Source: Arcobacter sp. (lineage in GTDB: Bacteria; Campylobacterota; Campylobacteria; Campylobacterales; Sulfurimonadaceae). From it: a DNA stretch of 64,000 nt. The DNA lies in contig JAGXFN010000012.1 of the NCBI GenBank assembly GCA_024637195.1, positions 1 to 64,000 on the forward strand. Direction: 5' to 3'. Of this stretch, positions 53,298-62,115 are shown piece by piece. A program made the position numbers and the translations under genes. The notes below the pieces were generated by a model. That model saw only the letters and a program-made list of their open reading frames with translations. It had not been told where the DNA came from and made no database searches. How positions within the stretch are numbered: position 1 is the first letter of the stretch; every line of letters begins with the position of its first letter.

Positions 53298-55094
53298 CTA
53301 AATACCGCTTTGCAGCTCAATGCAACGCTCTAGAAACTGCCTGCCGTAGCGTTCATATTTCACCTCGCCTATCCCGTGCAGCTGCAACATCCCCTCTTTG
53401 TTCTGCGGAAGGACGTTGGCCATTTCTTTGAGGGTCTTGTCACCGAAGACGATGTAAGCGGGTTTCTCCTCTTCTTTGGCGATCTGCGCGCGCAATGAAC
53501 GCAGGCTCTCGAAGGCCGTGCTGTTGAGTGCGACATCCTCATGATGCGAAACGTACTCTTTTTTGGTTTTGAGGTTGAGCCGTTCCTGCTTGATTTCGAC
53601 CCGGCTCTCCTGCTTTAAGATCTTCATTCCCAGAGTATCAATCATCAAGGCACGAAACTCACCCCGCTTCAGCGCACCGATCTCCATCAGACGCTCAAGG
53701 ATACGCTCCCAGTAGGCTTTTGAGAGTTCCTTGCCAATCCCGTAGACAGAGAGCTTGTCATGACCGTTGTCGGTGATCTTCTGCGCTACACTGCCGCGCA
53801 GGACATCGACGATATACGCCTGGCCGAACCGCTGGCCCGTCCGGTAGATGCCCGAAAGAAGTTTTTGCGCATCTATCGTGATGTCCGCTTTAATACTTAC
53901 AGGCGCGCTGCAGTTGTCGCAGACGATTTTACATACCTCCAGCTCGTCCTCAAAATACAAGGCGATGTACTGGTGGCGGCACTCTTCGGCATTGGCGTAG
54001 CGCGTCACCTGCTCCAGTTTGTCAAAGGCGTTATGCTTGTAGGGACTCTCTTCGAGCTGTTCGATGAACTCGCGCTGCATCATCATGTCCGAACCGCTAT
54101 ACAGCAGCAGAACCTCAGAGTCAAGACCGTCACGCCCCGCACGGCCGATCTCCTGATAGTAATTTTCTATTGTCTTGGGCAGGCTCATGTGCACGACAAA
54201 ACGGATATTGCTCTTGTCTATGCCCATACCAAAGGCAATGGTAGCCACGACGACTTGTATCTCGTCATGGACAAAGGCCCGAAAGGTCTCCTCTTTTACA
54301 TTGTTGGCCAGGCCGGCATGGAAGGCTTTTGCCTTGACACCTTTACTCTGGAGAAACTCTGCCAAAGACTCGGTCTGCTTACGGGAAAAAGCATAAATTA
54401 TCCCGCTCTCGTTTTTAAAGTTCTTCAAAAATTCAAGCAGCTGTTCTTTACCGTCTTTGATGCGTGTTTCTACGCTGATATGGAGGTTTTCTCTGAAGAT
54501 CTTGCCTCTGATCTCTACCGGAGTTTTCAGACGCAGAGACTGGCTGATATCATGTTGCACTTTGGGCGTGGCTGTGGCGGTAAAGGCCGCGATGCCGACC
54601 CGGGGAAAATGCTCGCGAAGAAGGTCAAGCTTTCGGTAATCCTCTCTGAACTCATGCCCCCACTCGCTCACACAGTGCGCTTCGTCGATGACGAAGAAGT
54701 TGATAGAGAGCTGTTTCAAAAGTGTCATAAAATGCGGCGAGGAGAAGCGCTCAGGAGCCACGTAAAGAAGTTTAAGTTCATTGTTCAGCAGCATATAGCG
54801 GACAAGGTCCAGCTGCTCGTTCGTCTGCATAGATGAGATCATCTCGGCCTTGATCCCGTTTGCTTTCAGTGCAAGCACCTGATCGTGCATCAAGGCCAAC
54901 AAGGGTGACACTACCACGGTCACGCCGGGCATCATCAAAGAAGGAAGCTGATAGCACAATGACTTCCCGCCGCCTGTAGGCAGGATCATCAGCAGATCTT
55001 TTTGGCGTAATATCGTATCAACCGCTTCTTCTTGAAAAGAGCGGAACTTCTCATGCCCGAAAACCGATTTTAGTATCTCATATTTTTGTATCAA
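53298..55094 (-). CDS. recQ: ATP-dependent DNA helicase RecQ
   Basis: A 598-residue helicase. Motif I is LPTGGGKSLCYQLPS, motif II is IDEAHCVSEWGHEFREDY, and motif VI is QEIGRAGRDGLDSE. A zinc-binding region with Cys residues (CRHQY, CKIVCDNC) follows, then the winged helix, and a C-terminal HRDC domain (about 515-595). It is close to the usual length. The gene is divergent from the lipoprotein operon that follows. Confidence 0.93.
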   Translation of the reverse strand: MIQKYEILKSVFGHEKFRSFQEEAVDTILRQKDLLMILPTGGGKSLCYQLPSLMMPGVTVVVSPLLALMHDQVLALKANGIKAEMISSMQTNEQLDLVRYMLLNNELKLLYVAPERFSSPHFMTLLKQLSINFFVIDEAHCVSEWGHEFREDYRKLDLLREHFPRVGIAAFTATATPKVQHDISQSLRLKTPVEIRGKIFRENLHISVETRIKDGKEQLLEFLKNFKNESGIIYAFSRKQTESLAEFLQSKGVKAKAFHAGLANNVKEETFRAFVHDEIQVVVATIAFGMGIDKSNIRFVVHMSLPKTIENYYQEIGRAGRDGLDSEVLLLYSGSDMMMQREFIEQLEESPYKHNAFDKLEQVTRYANAEECRHQYIALYFEDELEVCKIVCDNCSAPVSIKADITIDAQKLLSGIYRTGQRFGQAYIVDVLRGSVAQKITDNGHDKLSVYGIGKELSKAYWERILERLMEIGALKRGEFRALMIDTLGMKILKQESRVEIKQERLNLKTKKEYVSHHEDVALNSTAFESLRSLRAQIAKEEEKPAYIVFGDKTLKEMANVLPQNKEGMLQLHGIGEVKYERYGRQFLERCIELQSGI

Positions 55095-55165
55095 AACGTC
55101 TGCAATCCATTCATATTTTTTAATATTATTATCGTAAAAATCTCTTTATTATCATATCAGGATTA

Positions 55166-55174
55166 TGCTAGAAT
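55166..55174 (+). promoter_or_regulatory. Extended -10 promoter for the lipoprotein trio
   Basis: TGCTAGAAT fits an extended -10, 25 bases before the ATG at 55199. Confidence 0.45.
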
Positions 55175-55198
55175 ATAGCCATTGGACAAGGAGTTTGT

Positions 55199-56587
55199 AT
55201 GAAACCGCTGCTCTTTTCTACCGGTCTTACTGTTTTTGCACTGCTTTTTGGCGCCTGTTCACAAAAAACAAGTTTTATGGAACAAGACCGCCTGCAGGCC
55301 GCCGGAAACTACAATGAAGCCATCATACATGCCCAAAAGAAGATAAATAAGAGCGATAAAAGCGCACGGGACAACCTTCTGTGGGAGCTTTATCTGGGAC
55401 AGTCTTATTTCTTCAACGAAGAGTATGCGAACACCCTTTCTGTCTTTGACGAGGCCGAACGGCTGATGAAGTACCACCGCGAACGGCTCCTCTCGGTCGA
55501 GTTTGCCAAAGATGTCGGCGCGCTGCTTAGCAGCAACAATGCCCGGCCCTATATGGGTAACGAGTATGACGGGATCATGCTCAACACCTACAAGGCTCTG
55601 GCCTATCTGTATCAAAAAGACTACGCCGGTGCCCGGGTTGAGTTCAACCGTGCTATTGACAGACAAAGACGGGCAAAAGAGTTTTTTTCTGCGCTGATCG
55701 CAAAAGAGAAAGAGCACCTTGAAAAAGAGCAAAAAAACAAAAATATCCCCAGTGACCTTAGCGAAGAGGTCCAAAGCGAACGCTACCAAAACATCCTGCA
55801 CAGGAACTATCCCCAGCTCAGCAGCTACAAACTCTATCCCGCATTTGTCAATCCCATGACCAACTATCTTGCCGCTCTTTTTGCCCTTGCCAACGGAGAT
55901 AAGGACAAGGCCGAATTTCTGCTCAAAGAGTCTGCCGCGATGCTTAGCGAAAACAAAGCCGTGCAGGAGGATTTTGAGTCACTTCAAAAAGACGAGAGCG
56001 GACCGAGAGTCTGGCTTATTTATGAAGAGGGTTTGGCGCCTGTACTCAATGAGATGAGGATAGACTTTCCCGTCTGGATCTTCACCAATCAGCTCAACTA
56101 TGTCTCTCTTGCCCTCCCCCGCATGCAAGAACGCTCCGGCGCCTTTGAGAAGCTTCTTGTTCGCCATGATGGTGAACAGATCGCTCAGACGCAGATGCTC
56201 TCGAGCATGGAGCGTGTCATGCAGACAGAGTTTAAAAAGCGCTATAGCAGTATTGTGGAGCGTGCGCTCTACTCTGCGCTTGTCAAATCAGTGCTGCAGC
56301 ATAGTGCCAATGACTCAGGAAACAATCTTTTGGCTTTTTCCGCAACGCTCTACACCCTACTTTCAACACAGGCTGACACGCGCATATGGACGAGTCTGCC
56401 TAAGAATTTTCATCTTGCAAGTTTTGAGAACAAACCTTATGAGCGTGTTGATATTTATACACCCTCAGGAGAAAAGATCGCATCAATTAAGTTACTTCCT
56501 GTTAAATATACACTTATTTATGTTAAAATTGCTACATTGGCGCACTTGCCAAAAATCGCTATATTTTCATTAGGAGAAACACAATGA
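55199..56587 (+). CDS. COG3014-like lipoprotein
   Basis: A 462-residue lipoprotein (LLFGACSQK) with helical, TPR-like repeats in its first 250 residues (YLGQSYFFNEEYANTLSVFDE-type pairs) and a beta-rich C-terminal half. It resembles the COG3014 proteins encoded next to YcfL and LpoB, which act with penicillin-binding proteins at the outer membrane. The direct function of this member is not known. It overlaps the YcfL-like gene by four bases. Confidence 0.7.
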   Translation: MKPLLFSTGLTVFALLFGACSQKTSFMEQDRLQAAGNYNEAIIHAQKKINKSDKSARDNLLWELYLGQSYFFNEEYANTLSVFDEAERLMKYHRERLLSVEFAKDVGALLSSNNARPYMGNEYDGIMLNTYKALAYLYQKDYAGARVEFNRAIDRQRRAKEFFSALIAKEKEHLEKEQKNKNIPSDLSEEVQSERYQNILHRNYPQLSSYKLYPAFVNPMTNYLAALFALANGDKDKAEFLLKESAAMLSENKAVQEDFESLQKDESGPRVWLIYEEGLAPVLNEMRIDFPVWIFTNQLNYVSLALPRMQERSGAFEKLLVRHDGEQIAQTQMLSSMERVMQTEFKKRYSSIVERALYSALVKSVLQHSANDSGNNLLAFSATLYTLLSTQADTRIWTSLPKNFHLASFENKPYERVDIYTPSGEKIASIKLLPVKYTLIYVKIATLAHLPKIAIFSLGETQ

Positions 56588-56949
56588 CAAGGTTATGGAT
56601 TTTTCTCACTTTACTTCTGTTCGTCCTAGGGTGTGCCCCCCAGCCCCATGTCGCCTTTGTAAACAACAATATCTCACGTGTAATTAGCGTGGAAGGGGTA
56701 AGAGAGCGTAATGTGGGACAGCTTAAAGAGATCGAAGTCTACGGAGAGAACAAGTCAGGCGAATACATGAAGTTCCGTTACCGCGTAGTCTGGAAAGACA
56801 AAGATGGCTTTGAGATCCCTTCGCTAAGTGCGCAGTGGACAGAGTTTTCTGTTTATGAAAAGACCCCCTACCAGTTCAGTACCATCGCACCGAGTATAGA
56901 TGCGGCTGAGTATATGGTCTACATCAACAAGGATAAGAAATGCAATTAG
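56584..56949 (+). CDS. YcfL-like lipoprotein (DUF1425)
   Basis: A 121-residue lipoprotein with VLGCAPQ as lipobox and a beta-sandwich part (LKEIEVYGENKSGEYMKFRYRV) of the DUF1425 family. In other Proteobacteria ycfL precedes lpoB, as it does here. It overlaps both neighbours (four bases upstream, ten downstream). Confidence 0.75.
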   Translation: MTRLWIFLTLLLFVLGCAPQPHVAFVNNNISRVISVEGVRERNVGQLKEIEVYGENKSGEYMKFRYRVVWKDKDGFEIPSLSAQWTEFSVYEKTPYQFSTIAPSIDAAEYMVYINKDKKCN

Positions 56950-57542
56950 TAATAAGCCTTCTGCTAGCAAGCCTTCTGATTGGCGGATGCGCAGAGAAGA
57001 CAGAACGCATCGACATGCAAAAAGATGAAGCCGGCGAGGTGATGGGTCTGGATTACCGCGACTTCAATGAGGCTGCCGGAAAAGCGGTGCAGTCCATGCT
57101 CAAATCCGGCGCACTGGACAGGCCTGGCGGAGACAGGTATGTTATCGCTATCTCTACGATCACCAATGACACGATGCAGCATATCGACACGGATCAGCTG
57201 ATCAAAAAAATACGCGTTGACCTGCTTAGAAGCAAACGTGCAGTCATCACGACTTCTATCGGCTCCGAAGGAAATGTCGACGAGATGAGCAAAAAGGCAC
57301 GTGAGCTTAACGAGGACGAAGACTATAACCCGCGCACAACGCCGAAAAAAGGACAACTTATCGCACCGGACATGAGTCTATCAGGCAAGATCATCCAAAG
57401 AAACATCACAATGGATGACGGCAAGCAGCAGGTAGAGTACTATTTTCAGCTCACCCTGACAGAGATTGCAAGCGGTTTGGCCTGGTGGGAGGATGAGACG
57501 ATCATCGGAAAGCGCGGAAGCGGAAAGTCCGTCGCCTGGTAA
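56940..57542 (+). CDS. LpoB-like activator of penicillin-binding protein
   Basis: A 200-residue lipoprotein (LLIGGCAEKT). The folded part has VIAISTITNDTMQHIDTDQLIKKIR and GKIIQRN, characteristic of LpoB/YcfM. LpoB reaches through the peptidoglycan to stimulate PBP1b in Enterobacteria. A similar role here is inferred from family and neighbourhood. The stop converges on the SYLF gene. Confidence 0.75.
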   Translation: MQLVISLLLASLLIGGCAEKTERIDMQKDEAGEVMGLDYRDFNEAAGKAVQSMLKSGALDRPGGDRYVIAISTITNDTMQHIDTDQLIKKIRVDLLRSKRAVITTSIGSEGNVDEMSKKARELNEDEDYNPRTTPKKGQLIAPDMSLSGKIIQRNITMDDGKQQVEYYFQLTLTEIASGLAWWEDETIIGKRGSGKSVAW

Positions 57543-57556
57543 AGAACGGGACTTTC
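57523..57556. repeat. Inverted repeat spanning two convergent stop codons
   Basis: GAAAGTCC (57523-57530) and GGACTTTC (57549-57556) could form an 8-bp stem with an 18-base loop between the lpoB-like gene and the convergent SYLF gene. It may serve as a bidirectional terminator, but the loop is long. Confidence 0.3.
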
Positions 57557-58095
57557 TACTCGCGTGAGGTATAAGAGAACTTCTGCGCGCCTGTGCTGGC
57601 TTCGAGCATCAAGCCGCCTTTGACCGAAGTATAGACCGACACATCTTTGTCAAAATTCACATCACCTGAAAATCCCGAATAGAAAGGAACCAGTGAAGAC
57701 TGTGTGCTATCCTCGAATCCTCCTTTCTTAAACTGCGTGAAAGCATCCTTTGTTTTAAAAAAAATGATCTCGCTGTAGGCCTGGCCGCCGGCTTGAAGTC
57801 CGAGGGTAAACTGTGTCAGTGTGACATCGCCTATCCATCTGCCGTAGCGGAATGCACGCCCCTGCCCATATGCCCCGCCAATGATTGCTCCGCCCTTTCC
57901 AACATCAGGAAAGACAACATAGGCATAGGCCTTGTTGACCAGTTCGGTGATCGTCTTATTGTCTTTCATAAAGGCACGTATCGTAGTGTTGTAGTGAAGG
58001 TCTTCTGCCTGCTTTTTTTCATACAGAGCGCTGCTGCCGGCGTACAACGAGGAGATGGTGAGCAGAAAGAACAAGAGTAGAGTTTTATTTAACAT
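57556..58095 (-). CDS. SYLF/Ysc84-domain exported protein
   Basis: A 179-residue protein with signal peptide (cut near SSLYAGS) and a SYLF domain. It shows AYAYVVFPDVGKGGAIIGGAYGQGRAF, then GLQAGGQAYSEIIFF and GLMLEASTGA. SYLF proteins bind lipids in eukaryotes. The bacterial members are periplasmic and of uncertain role. The length matches the family. Confidence 0.82.
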   Translation of the reverse strand: MLNKTLLLFFLLTISSLYAGSSALYEKKQAEDLHYNTTIRAFMKDNKTITELVNKAYAYVVFPDVGKGGAIIGGAYGQGRAFRYGRWIGDVTLTQFTLGLQAGGQAYSEIIFFKTKDAFTQFKKGGFEDSTQSSLVPFYSGFSGDVNFDKDVSVYTSVKGGLMLEASTGAQKFSYTSRE

Positions 58096-58173
58096 AAACT
58101 GCCTTTTGAGTGTTATTGATACAAATCCCGCTTCGTTACATCTTTAATTTAGCGTCTACCTAGTTAGCAGGAT

Positions 58174-58204
58174 TTGGCATTATTATAGCAGGGTTGGCTA
58201 TACT
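58174..58204 (+). promoter_or_regulatory. Weak promoter candidate for mobA
   Basis: TTGGCA (58174-58179) and TATACT (58199-58204) with a 19-base spacer, 21 bases before the ATG. Confidence 0.35.
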
Positions 58205-58224
58205 TTCACTAAAAAAGAGAGATC

Positions 58225-58821
58225 ATGCCACTATATACCATTCCCTGTATTTTGTTTGCCGGTGGAAAAAGTACGCGCATGGGAGAGGATAAGGCCCTTC
58301 TTCCATTCGGTGAAAAAGCTACACTTGCGCAGTACCAGTACGAGCGGCTCGAAGAGCTTTTTGCGCGCGTTTATATCTCTGCCAAGGACGCAAGCAAGTT
58401 CAGCGGCTATGATGCGGTCGTCATCGAGGATGTGATCGGCAAAGAGACAGATGCGCCGACAGCAGGCTTTGCCAATGTCTTTAAACAGCTCAAAGCAGAA
58501 AATGCCATTTTTGTTCTCAGCGTAGACACTCCTTTTGTAGACGAAACGATCATTCAGAAGTTTTTGGACGTTCCTAATGCACAGAAATACGATGCGATTA
58601 TCGTTCGGACACCCAAGGGTATCCATCCGCTGTGCGGAATCTACTCGCGAGCCCTGGAACTGCCTTTGTTTAACATGCTTATCGAAGGGGAGCATAAACT
58701 GACAAAATTGCTGGAAAAATCCAATGTCTTTTATATCGACATCGAGGACGAGGATGCGCTTATGAACCTGAACACGCCTCAGGAATACCAGCGGGCGTGC
58801 ATCATACAAGAGCAGCTATAG
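58225..58821 (+). CDS. mobA: Molybdenum cofactor guanylyltransferase
   Basis: A 198-residue nucleotidyltransferase that adds GMP to molybdopterin. It has FAGGKSTRMGEDKALLPFG near residues 11-29, VIEDVIGKETDAPTAGF, and SVDTPFVD as the metal-binding Asp site. AGAGAG lies before the ATG. Together with mobB earlier in the window it supplies the bis-MGD cofactor. The stop overlaps the end of the opposing gene by six bases. Confidence 0.87.
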   Translation: MPLYTIPCILFAGGKSTRMGEDKALLPFGEKATLAQYQYERLEELFARVYISAKDASKFSGYDAVVIEDVIGKETDAPTAGFANVFKQLKAENAIFVLSVDTPFVDETIIQKFLDVPNAQKYDAIIVRTPKGIHPLCGIYSRALELPLFNMLIEGEHKLTKLLEKSNVFYIDIEDEDALMNLNTPQEYQRACIIQEQL

Positions 58822-59205
58822 CAGCTCTGCATGGCGTCTGAGCTGATAAGCGGACTCGGTAAACTCAAGCCACCACGGTTCGTACCGTACACTGTGGTGA
58901 TCATTGTTCGCTCCGACGATCATAATGTCAAAAAGGTCCACGGCCATTGCTAGGAACTCTGACTTGTCAAGCCTTACACTAGTGTACGCGTCAGCAAGAA
59001 TCACGCTTTTTTCTTCAAACTGCAGACTTCTGTCCGCATACTCAAATTCACTCTCCTGTGCGATAGCAAGATAGAGGTGGCGGACAAAGGCCCACTCATT
59101 CACGCTAAAAAAGCTTTCTAGAAGCGGATCGCTGCTTTTGGCATACGTCATATAGATGTCAATATCCTCATTCCACTCGATCTGGACACTTTTCGATACT
59201 TCCAC
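58816..59205 (-). CDS. Unrecognised 129-residue protein
   Basis: A soluble acidic protein with no family that I recognise. It contains VDLFDIMIVGANNDHHS and a Trp-rich YEPWWLEFTES. It is third in a row of three co-directional genes (59792-60166, 59208-59789 and this), spaced two bases apart, so they form one unit. No signal peptide or membrane segment is visible. Confidence 0.6.
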   Translation of the reverse strand: MEVSKSVQIEWNEDIDIYMTYAKSSDPLLESFFSVNEWAFVRHLYLAIAQESEFEYADRSLQFEEKSVILADAYTSVRLDKSEFLAMAVDLFDIMIVGANNDHHSVRYEPWWLEFTESAYQLRRHAELL

Positions 59206-59207
59206 CC

Positions 59208-59789
59208 TTACTCTTTATTGATCTTCATGCGCCCGTACCACTCTTTGTCATACGGGCCCAAAAGATCCAGGTAATCCCAAAAGTTTCGCGCGGAGTCGGC
59301 TTGGGATCGGATGCCGTAGGCGAACTCTATAGAAAGTTCCGCACCGTAGTCACTGGACTCTTTTTGCGCATAAGCCACGACAGAGCGTGGGTCAAAATCA
59401 GCCTTAAAATCACTGTCAAAGGCTAAAAAATCATGCGTTTCATCCGTGGCAAGAAAAAGACCATACTTTTTCATATTTAAAAGTTCATAGCAGTCCGCAT
59501 ATTGCTTGGGATTGTTGAGGTCGTACGTCGCGGTATAGATAAGGTGGTCCTGCCCGTTTAAGCGAAGCTGCACAAAGCAAAGCCCCACAGTCTCATCCTG
59601 ATAGTCGATGTTTAAGATCGAGGCTTTCAACTCACAAGAGAGTGCGCCCTCGCTTACAATCTCTTCTTCCGGTATCTTCACTGCTAAAAAAGGAAGTCCT
59701 GAGATCATCCCTATAGGCATGGCCTGCTCTCCTGAGAGCACCTCGGTCAAACCTTTAAGGTTCTCCGGCAAGTCTTCATTTGTATTCAT
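59208..59789 (-). CDS. Unrecognised 193-residue protein
   Basis: A soluble acidic protein without signal peptide or membrane segment. A first half with LPFLAVKIPEEEIVSEG, a LCFVQLRLNGQDHLIYTATYD strand pair (split here by family-free sequence) and a C-terminal FWDYLDLLGPYDKEWYGRM can be described, but no known domain is evident. It lies two bases from each of its neighbours in the three-gene unit. Confidence 0.6.
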   Translation of the reverse strand: MNTNEDLPENLKGLTEVLSGEQAMPIGMISGLPFLAVKIPEEEIVSEGALSCELKASILNIDYQDETVGLCFVQLRLNGQDHLIYTATYDLNNPKQYADCYELLNMKKYGLFLATDETHDFLAFDSDFKADFDPRSVVAYAQKESSDYGAELSIEFAYGIRSQADSARNFWDYLDLLGPYDKEWYGRMKINKE

Positions 59790-59791
59790 AC

Positions 59792-60166
59792 TTATTCTTT
59801 TTCCTCTTCGTCTATATCAATATCCCAAACAATAGAAAGGCCGTACTCTTGGTCCAGCACAGCCCATTTAAAATACTCTTTTTTGGCTCTGGCGCTGTAG
59901 AGTCTGACTTTGACCTGCTGCTCTGCCAAAACAGTCCGTATCTCATTCTCGCCGATGGCTTTTTTGTTCCAGCGCAAAAACTGGTTTTGGAAGATACGAA
60001 AAGAACAGGTCGCATCATCTGCGAGTTCGCACATGTCAAACTCAAACGTCCAGCGGGCATTTGAGCAGGCATAGAGCTTGATAGGCTTTGCCTCGACTTC
60101 TATCTTGCGTACTTCTATCTGCCCGTCATCACAATAAGGGCACTTGCCTAACTTTTTATAACTCAT
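59792..60166 (-). CDS. Zinc-ribbon-like protein of unknown function
   Basis: A 124-residue protein with an N-terminal CPYCDDG (residues 9-12) and further cysteines at ACSNARW and CELADDATC, resembling the zinc ribbon of topoisomerase C-terminal domains. The second half is charged and ends in a Glu/Asp tail. A nucleic-acid or protein-binding role is possible. It is the first gene of a compact three-gene unit of unknowns. Confidence 0.6.
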   Translation of the reverse strand: MSYKKLGKCPYCDDGQIEVRKIEVEAKPIKLYACSNARWTFEFDMCELADDATCSFRIFQNQFLRWNKKAIGENEIRTVLAEQQVKVRLYSARAKKEYFKWAVLDQEYGLSIVWDIDIDEEEKE

Positions 60167-60172
60167 CAGAGC

Positions 60173-60820
60173 CTAGTGTTTTATCACAGCTTCGTTCAAC
60201 CATCTGTCCAGGGCAGCCTGAACGTCTTGAAACTGGAGCTGATCCTCGTGCAAAGAGATCTTTTCTTCCATCACGATGCGCATAGAACGCGCCAAAACCT
60301 TTCCGCTGATCGCATCACTAATACGCGCTTCTACCAAAAGACGCGCATCTCCTTCTTGATAACGCATAAAGGTTTGGGGATTTAGACTCAAGGCCAGCGC
60401 GCTCAGATTGTCCCATTCTTTGTCATCAGGATGGACTTCTACCATCGAGACGGCGATCTGTATGATCAGAGTATCCACCTGGGCAACGTCGACCAGCGTG
60501 TAGTTTGCACTGTTCTTTATGATGTTTTGGCGATACGCAGCAGTTGCATACGAAGAGATCTGATCATACAAAACATTTTCTTGGGCTGACTGGCTCTTTG
60601 TGTTGGGAATAACCTTAATCTCGGGGACAAGGATCTTCTCGTATGCACTCAGGTCGGCGCCCTCCAAGGTTTCAAAATAGTATGTTTTATCTGAAACCGC
60701 TTGTGCGGAAAACTCATATGAGCCAAGGAAACCACTTCGGTTTTGATGCGGTTGCTGTGTAGCACAGCCGCTGATAAGGGCACTCAAGGCAACTGCTATA
60801 AAAGGTTTGATGATCTTCAT
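60173..60820 (-). CDS. DUF3313-like lipoprotein
   Basis: A 215-residue lipoprotein (LISGCATQ). The folded part has YEKILVPEIKVIP, LVDVAQVDTLIIQIAVS and LLVEARISDAISGKVLAR, consistent with the DUF3313 family. Its function is unknown. It overlaps the phospholipase gene upstream by one base and lies six bases before the zinc-ribbon gene. Confidence 0.7.
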   Translation of the reverse strand: MKIIKPFIAVALSALISGCATQQPHQNRSGFLGSYEFSAQAVSDKTYYFETLEGADLSAYEKILVPEIKVIPNTKSQSAQENVLYDQISSYATAAYRQNIIKNSANYTLVDVAQVDTLIIQIAVSMVEVHPDDKEWDNLSALALSLNPQTFMRYQEGDARLLVEARISDAISGKVLARSMRIVMEEKISLHEDQLQFQDVQAALDRWLNEAVIKH

Positions 60821-62109
60821 TAAAATAATCCTCTTGAAAAAGAAAGTCCTACGGCGGCTTTTGTAACATCTCTGTCATAGTCGATCAAGCTCTCGCCATA
60901 GCCTTTGAAAAGCTTAATATACCAAAAAGTATTGGATGAGTCCATAAAAGGATAAGAGTAGTTAAGTTCTATCGCGCCTTTGTTCTCACTGCCAAGACGC
61001 AGATTGTTGCGTAGAAGAAGCCCGATTTTGCTGTTTTTGTAGAGATAATCCAGCTTGATGTCGCCATAGCCTAGATAGTTCTGAATATCAGGATTGTCAT
61101 CGCCCCCTTCATTCGCGCCCATAGGGCCAAGGGTTCCCTCATAATACGCTGCCGACTTCTCCTTTTCTGGTATGCGATACCAGACACGTGTTGTCAAAAA
61201 AAGGTTTTTCCACTGCCACATCCCGGTCGCATACAAACGGTTCCATGAGCGGGAGCGGTATCCTTCCTGACCGTTGGACTCGTGCAAAAACCCCAACTGC
61301 AACCCTTTCAGTCCTACTGCCTCACTTATATTTTGAGACGTCGAGACTGTGACAAAGACCTCAGGAAGGTAGTTGGTCTCTCTGAAGGGACCGGAGTAGG
61401 CGTAGCGCTGCCACCAGACTTTTTGGGTGTAGGCGATATTGATATACTCATTAAAGCCAAAAAGATTGTAGGTAAGCTGCTTTTTCAGACTGAGCTGAAA
61501 CTCTACTTCTGTGCGCTTGTCGTGCTTGCTGGACGTTCCGGGATAAGTACCCACGTCATTAGGATGGATAGCCTCGTAAGTATGCGGAGGCTTTTCCCAT
61601 CCGTAAGACACAGGCAGAAGAAAGTTCGTCGCATAGGGCTGTAGTCCAAAAAAGCTGTCGCTCATAATGGATTTCAGCAACTTTTTTGTCTCCAGCGTGC
61701 CGGTATCCATTTTGGCTAAAGAGTACTCGTTTCCGCGCTGGATACTGTCATTTCCGAACTGCTTGATGATATGCGACAGCACCGAGGTGTTTTCCTCTTC
61801 ACTCGTCTCGCTCTGCATATACTCATAACGCGAAGCTGCACGTTTATACCACTGCATGGCCTGTTCAAGGTCCGCTTTTGTGCCGTAACCATTTTCATAC
61901 ATCTGCGCCAAGCGGTACTGCGCTGCATTGTTCTCTTTTTGTGCCTCTTTTAAGATAAGAGGAAAGGCTTTGTCATAATCTTTTTGCTCGTAATGGCGGA
62001 TTGCTTCGGCGTAATCTTCACTTCCAAAAAGCAGTGTGAAGCTGCCAAGAAAAAAGAGAAGAAGAAGTTTTTTAGCAAAGTTCGCCGATGCAGACACGCT
62101 CACCACCAA
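60820..62109 (-). CDS. Phospholipase A1 with N-terminal Sel1 repeats
   Basis: A protein of up to 429 residues. After a signal-like stretch (LLLLFFLGSFTLLFG) come Sel1-type helical repeats (about 45-105, with AQYRLAQMYENGYGTKADLEQAM). An outer-membrane phospholipase A barrel follows, with LHESNGQEGYRSRSWNRLY holding the catalytic His and Ser. The C-terminus is Phe, as usual for barrels. Joining Sel1 repeats to PldA is unusual. The start is uncertain: TTG at 62109, or a GTG at 62106, 62103 or 62097, the last having GGTGG five bases upstream. Confidence 0.8.
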   Translation of the reverse strand: MVVSVSASANFAKKLLLLFFLGSFTLLFGSEDYAEAIRHYEQKDYDKAFPLILKEAQKENNAAQYRLAQMYENGYGTKADLEQAMQWYKRAASRYEYMQSETSEEENTSVLSHIIKQFGNDSIQRGNEYSLAKMDTGTLETKKLLKSIMSDSFFGLQPYATNFLLPVSYGWEKPPHTYEAIHPNDVGTYPGTSSKHDKRTEVEFQLSLKKQLTYNLFGFNEYINIAYTQKVWWQRYAYSGPFRETNYLPEVFVTVSTSQNISEAVGLKGLQLGFLHESNGQEGYRSRSWNRLYATGMWQWKNLFLTTRVWYRIPEKEKSAAYYEGTLGPMGANEGGDDNPDIQNYLGYGDIKLDYLYKNSKIGLLLRNNLRLGSENKGAIELNYSYPFMDSSNTFWYIKLFKGYGESLIDYDRDVTKAAVGLSFSRGLF

Positions 62110-62115
62110 GCTATT

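Noticed and set aside
53760-54836. Plus-strand open frame of 358 codons
   Set aside because: It is fully antisense to recQ, whose helicase motifs are clear. Its translation has no recognisable domain and no ribosome site.
55259-55801. Minus-strand open frame of 180 codons
   Set aside because: It is antisense to the COG3014-like lipoprotein gene, which has a lipobox, promoter and coupled neighbours.
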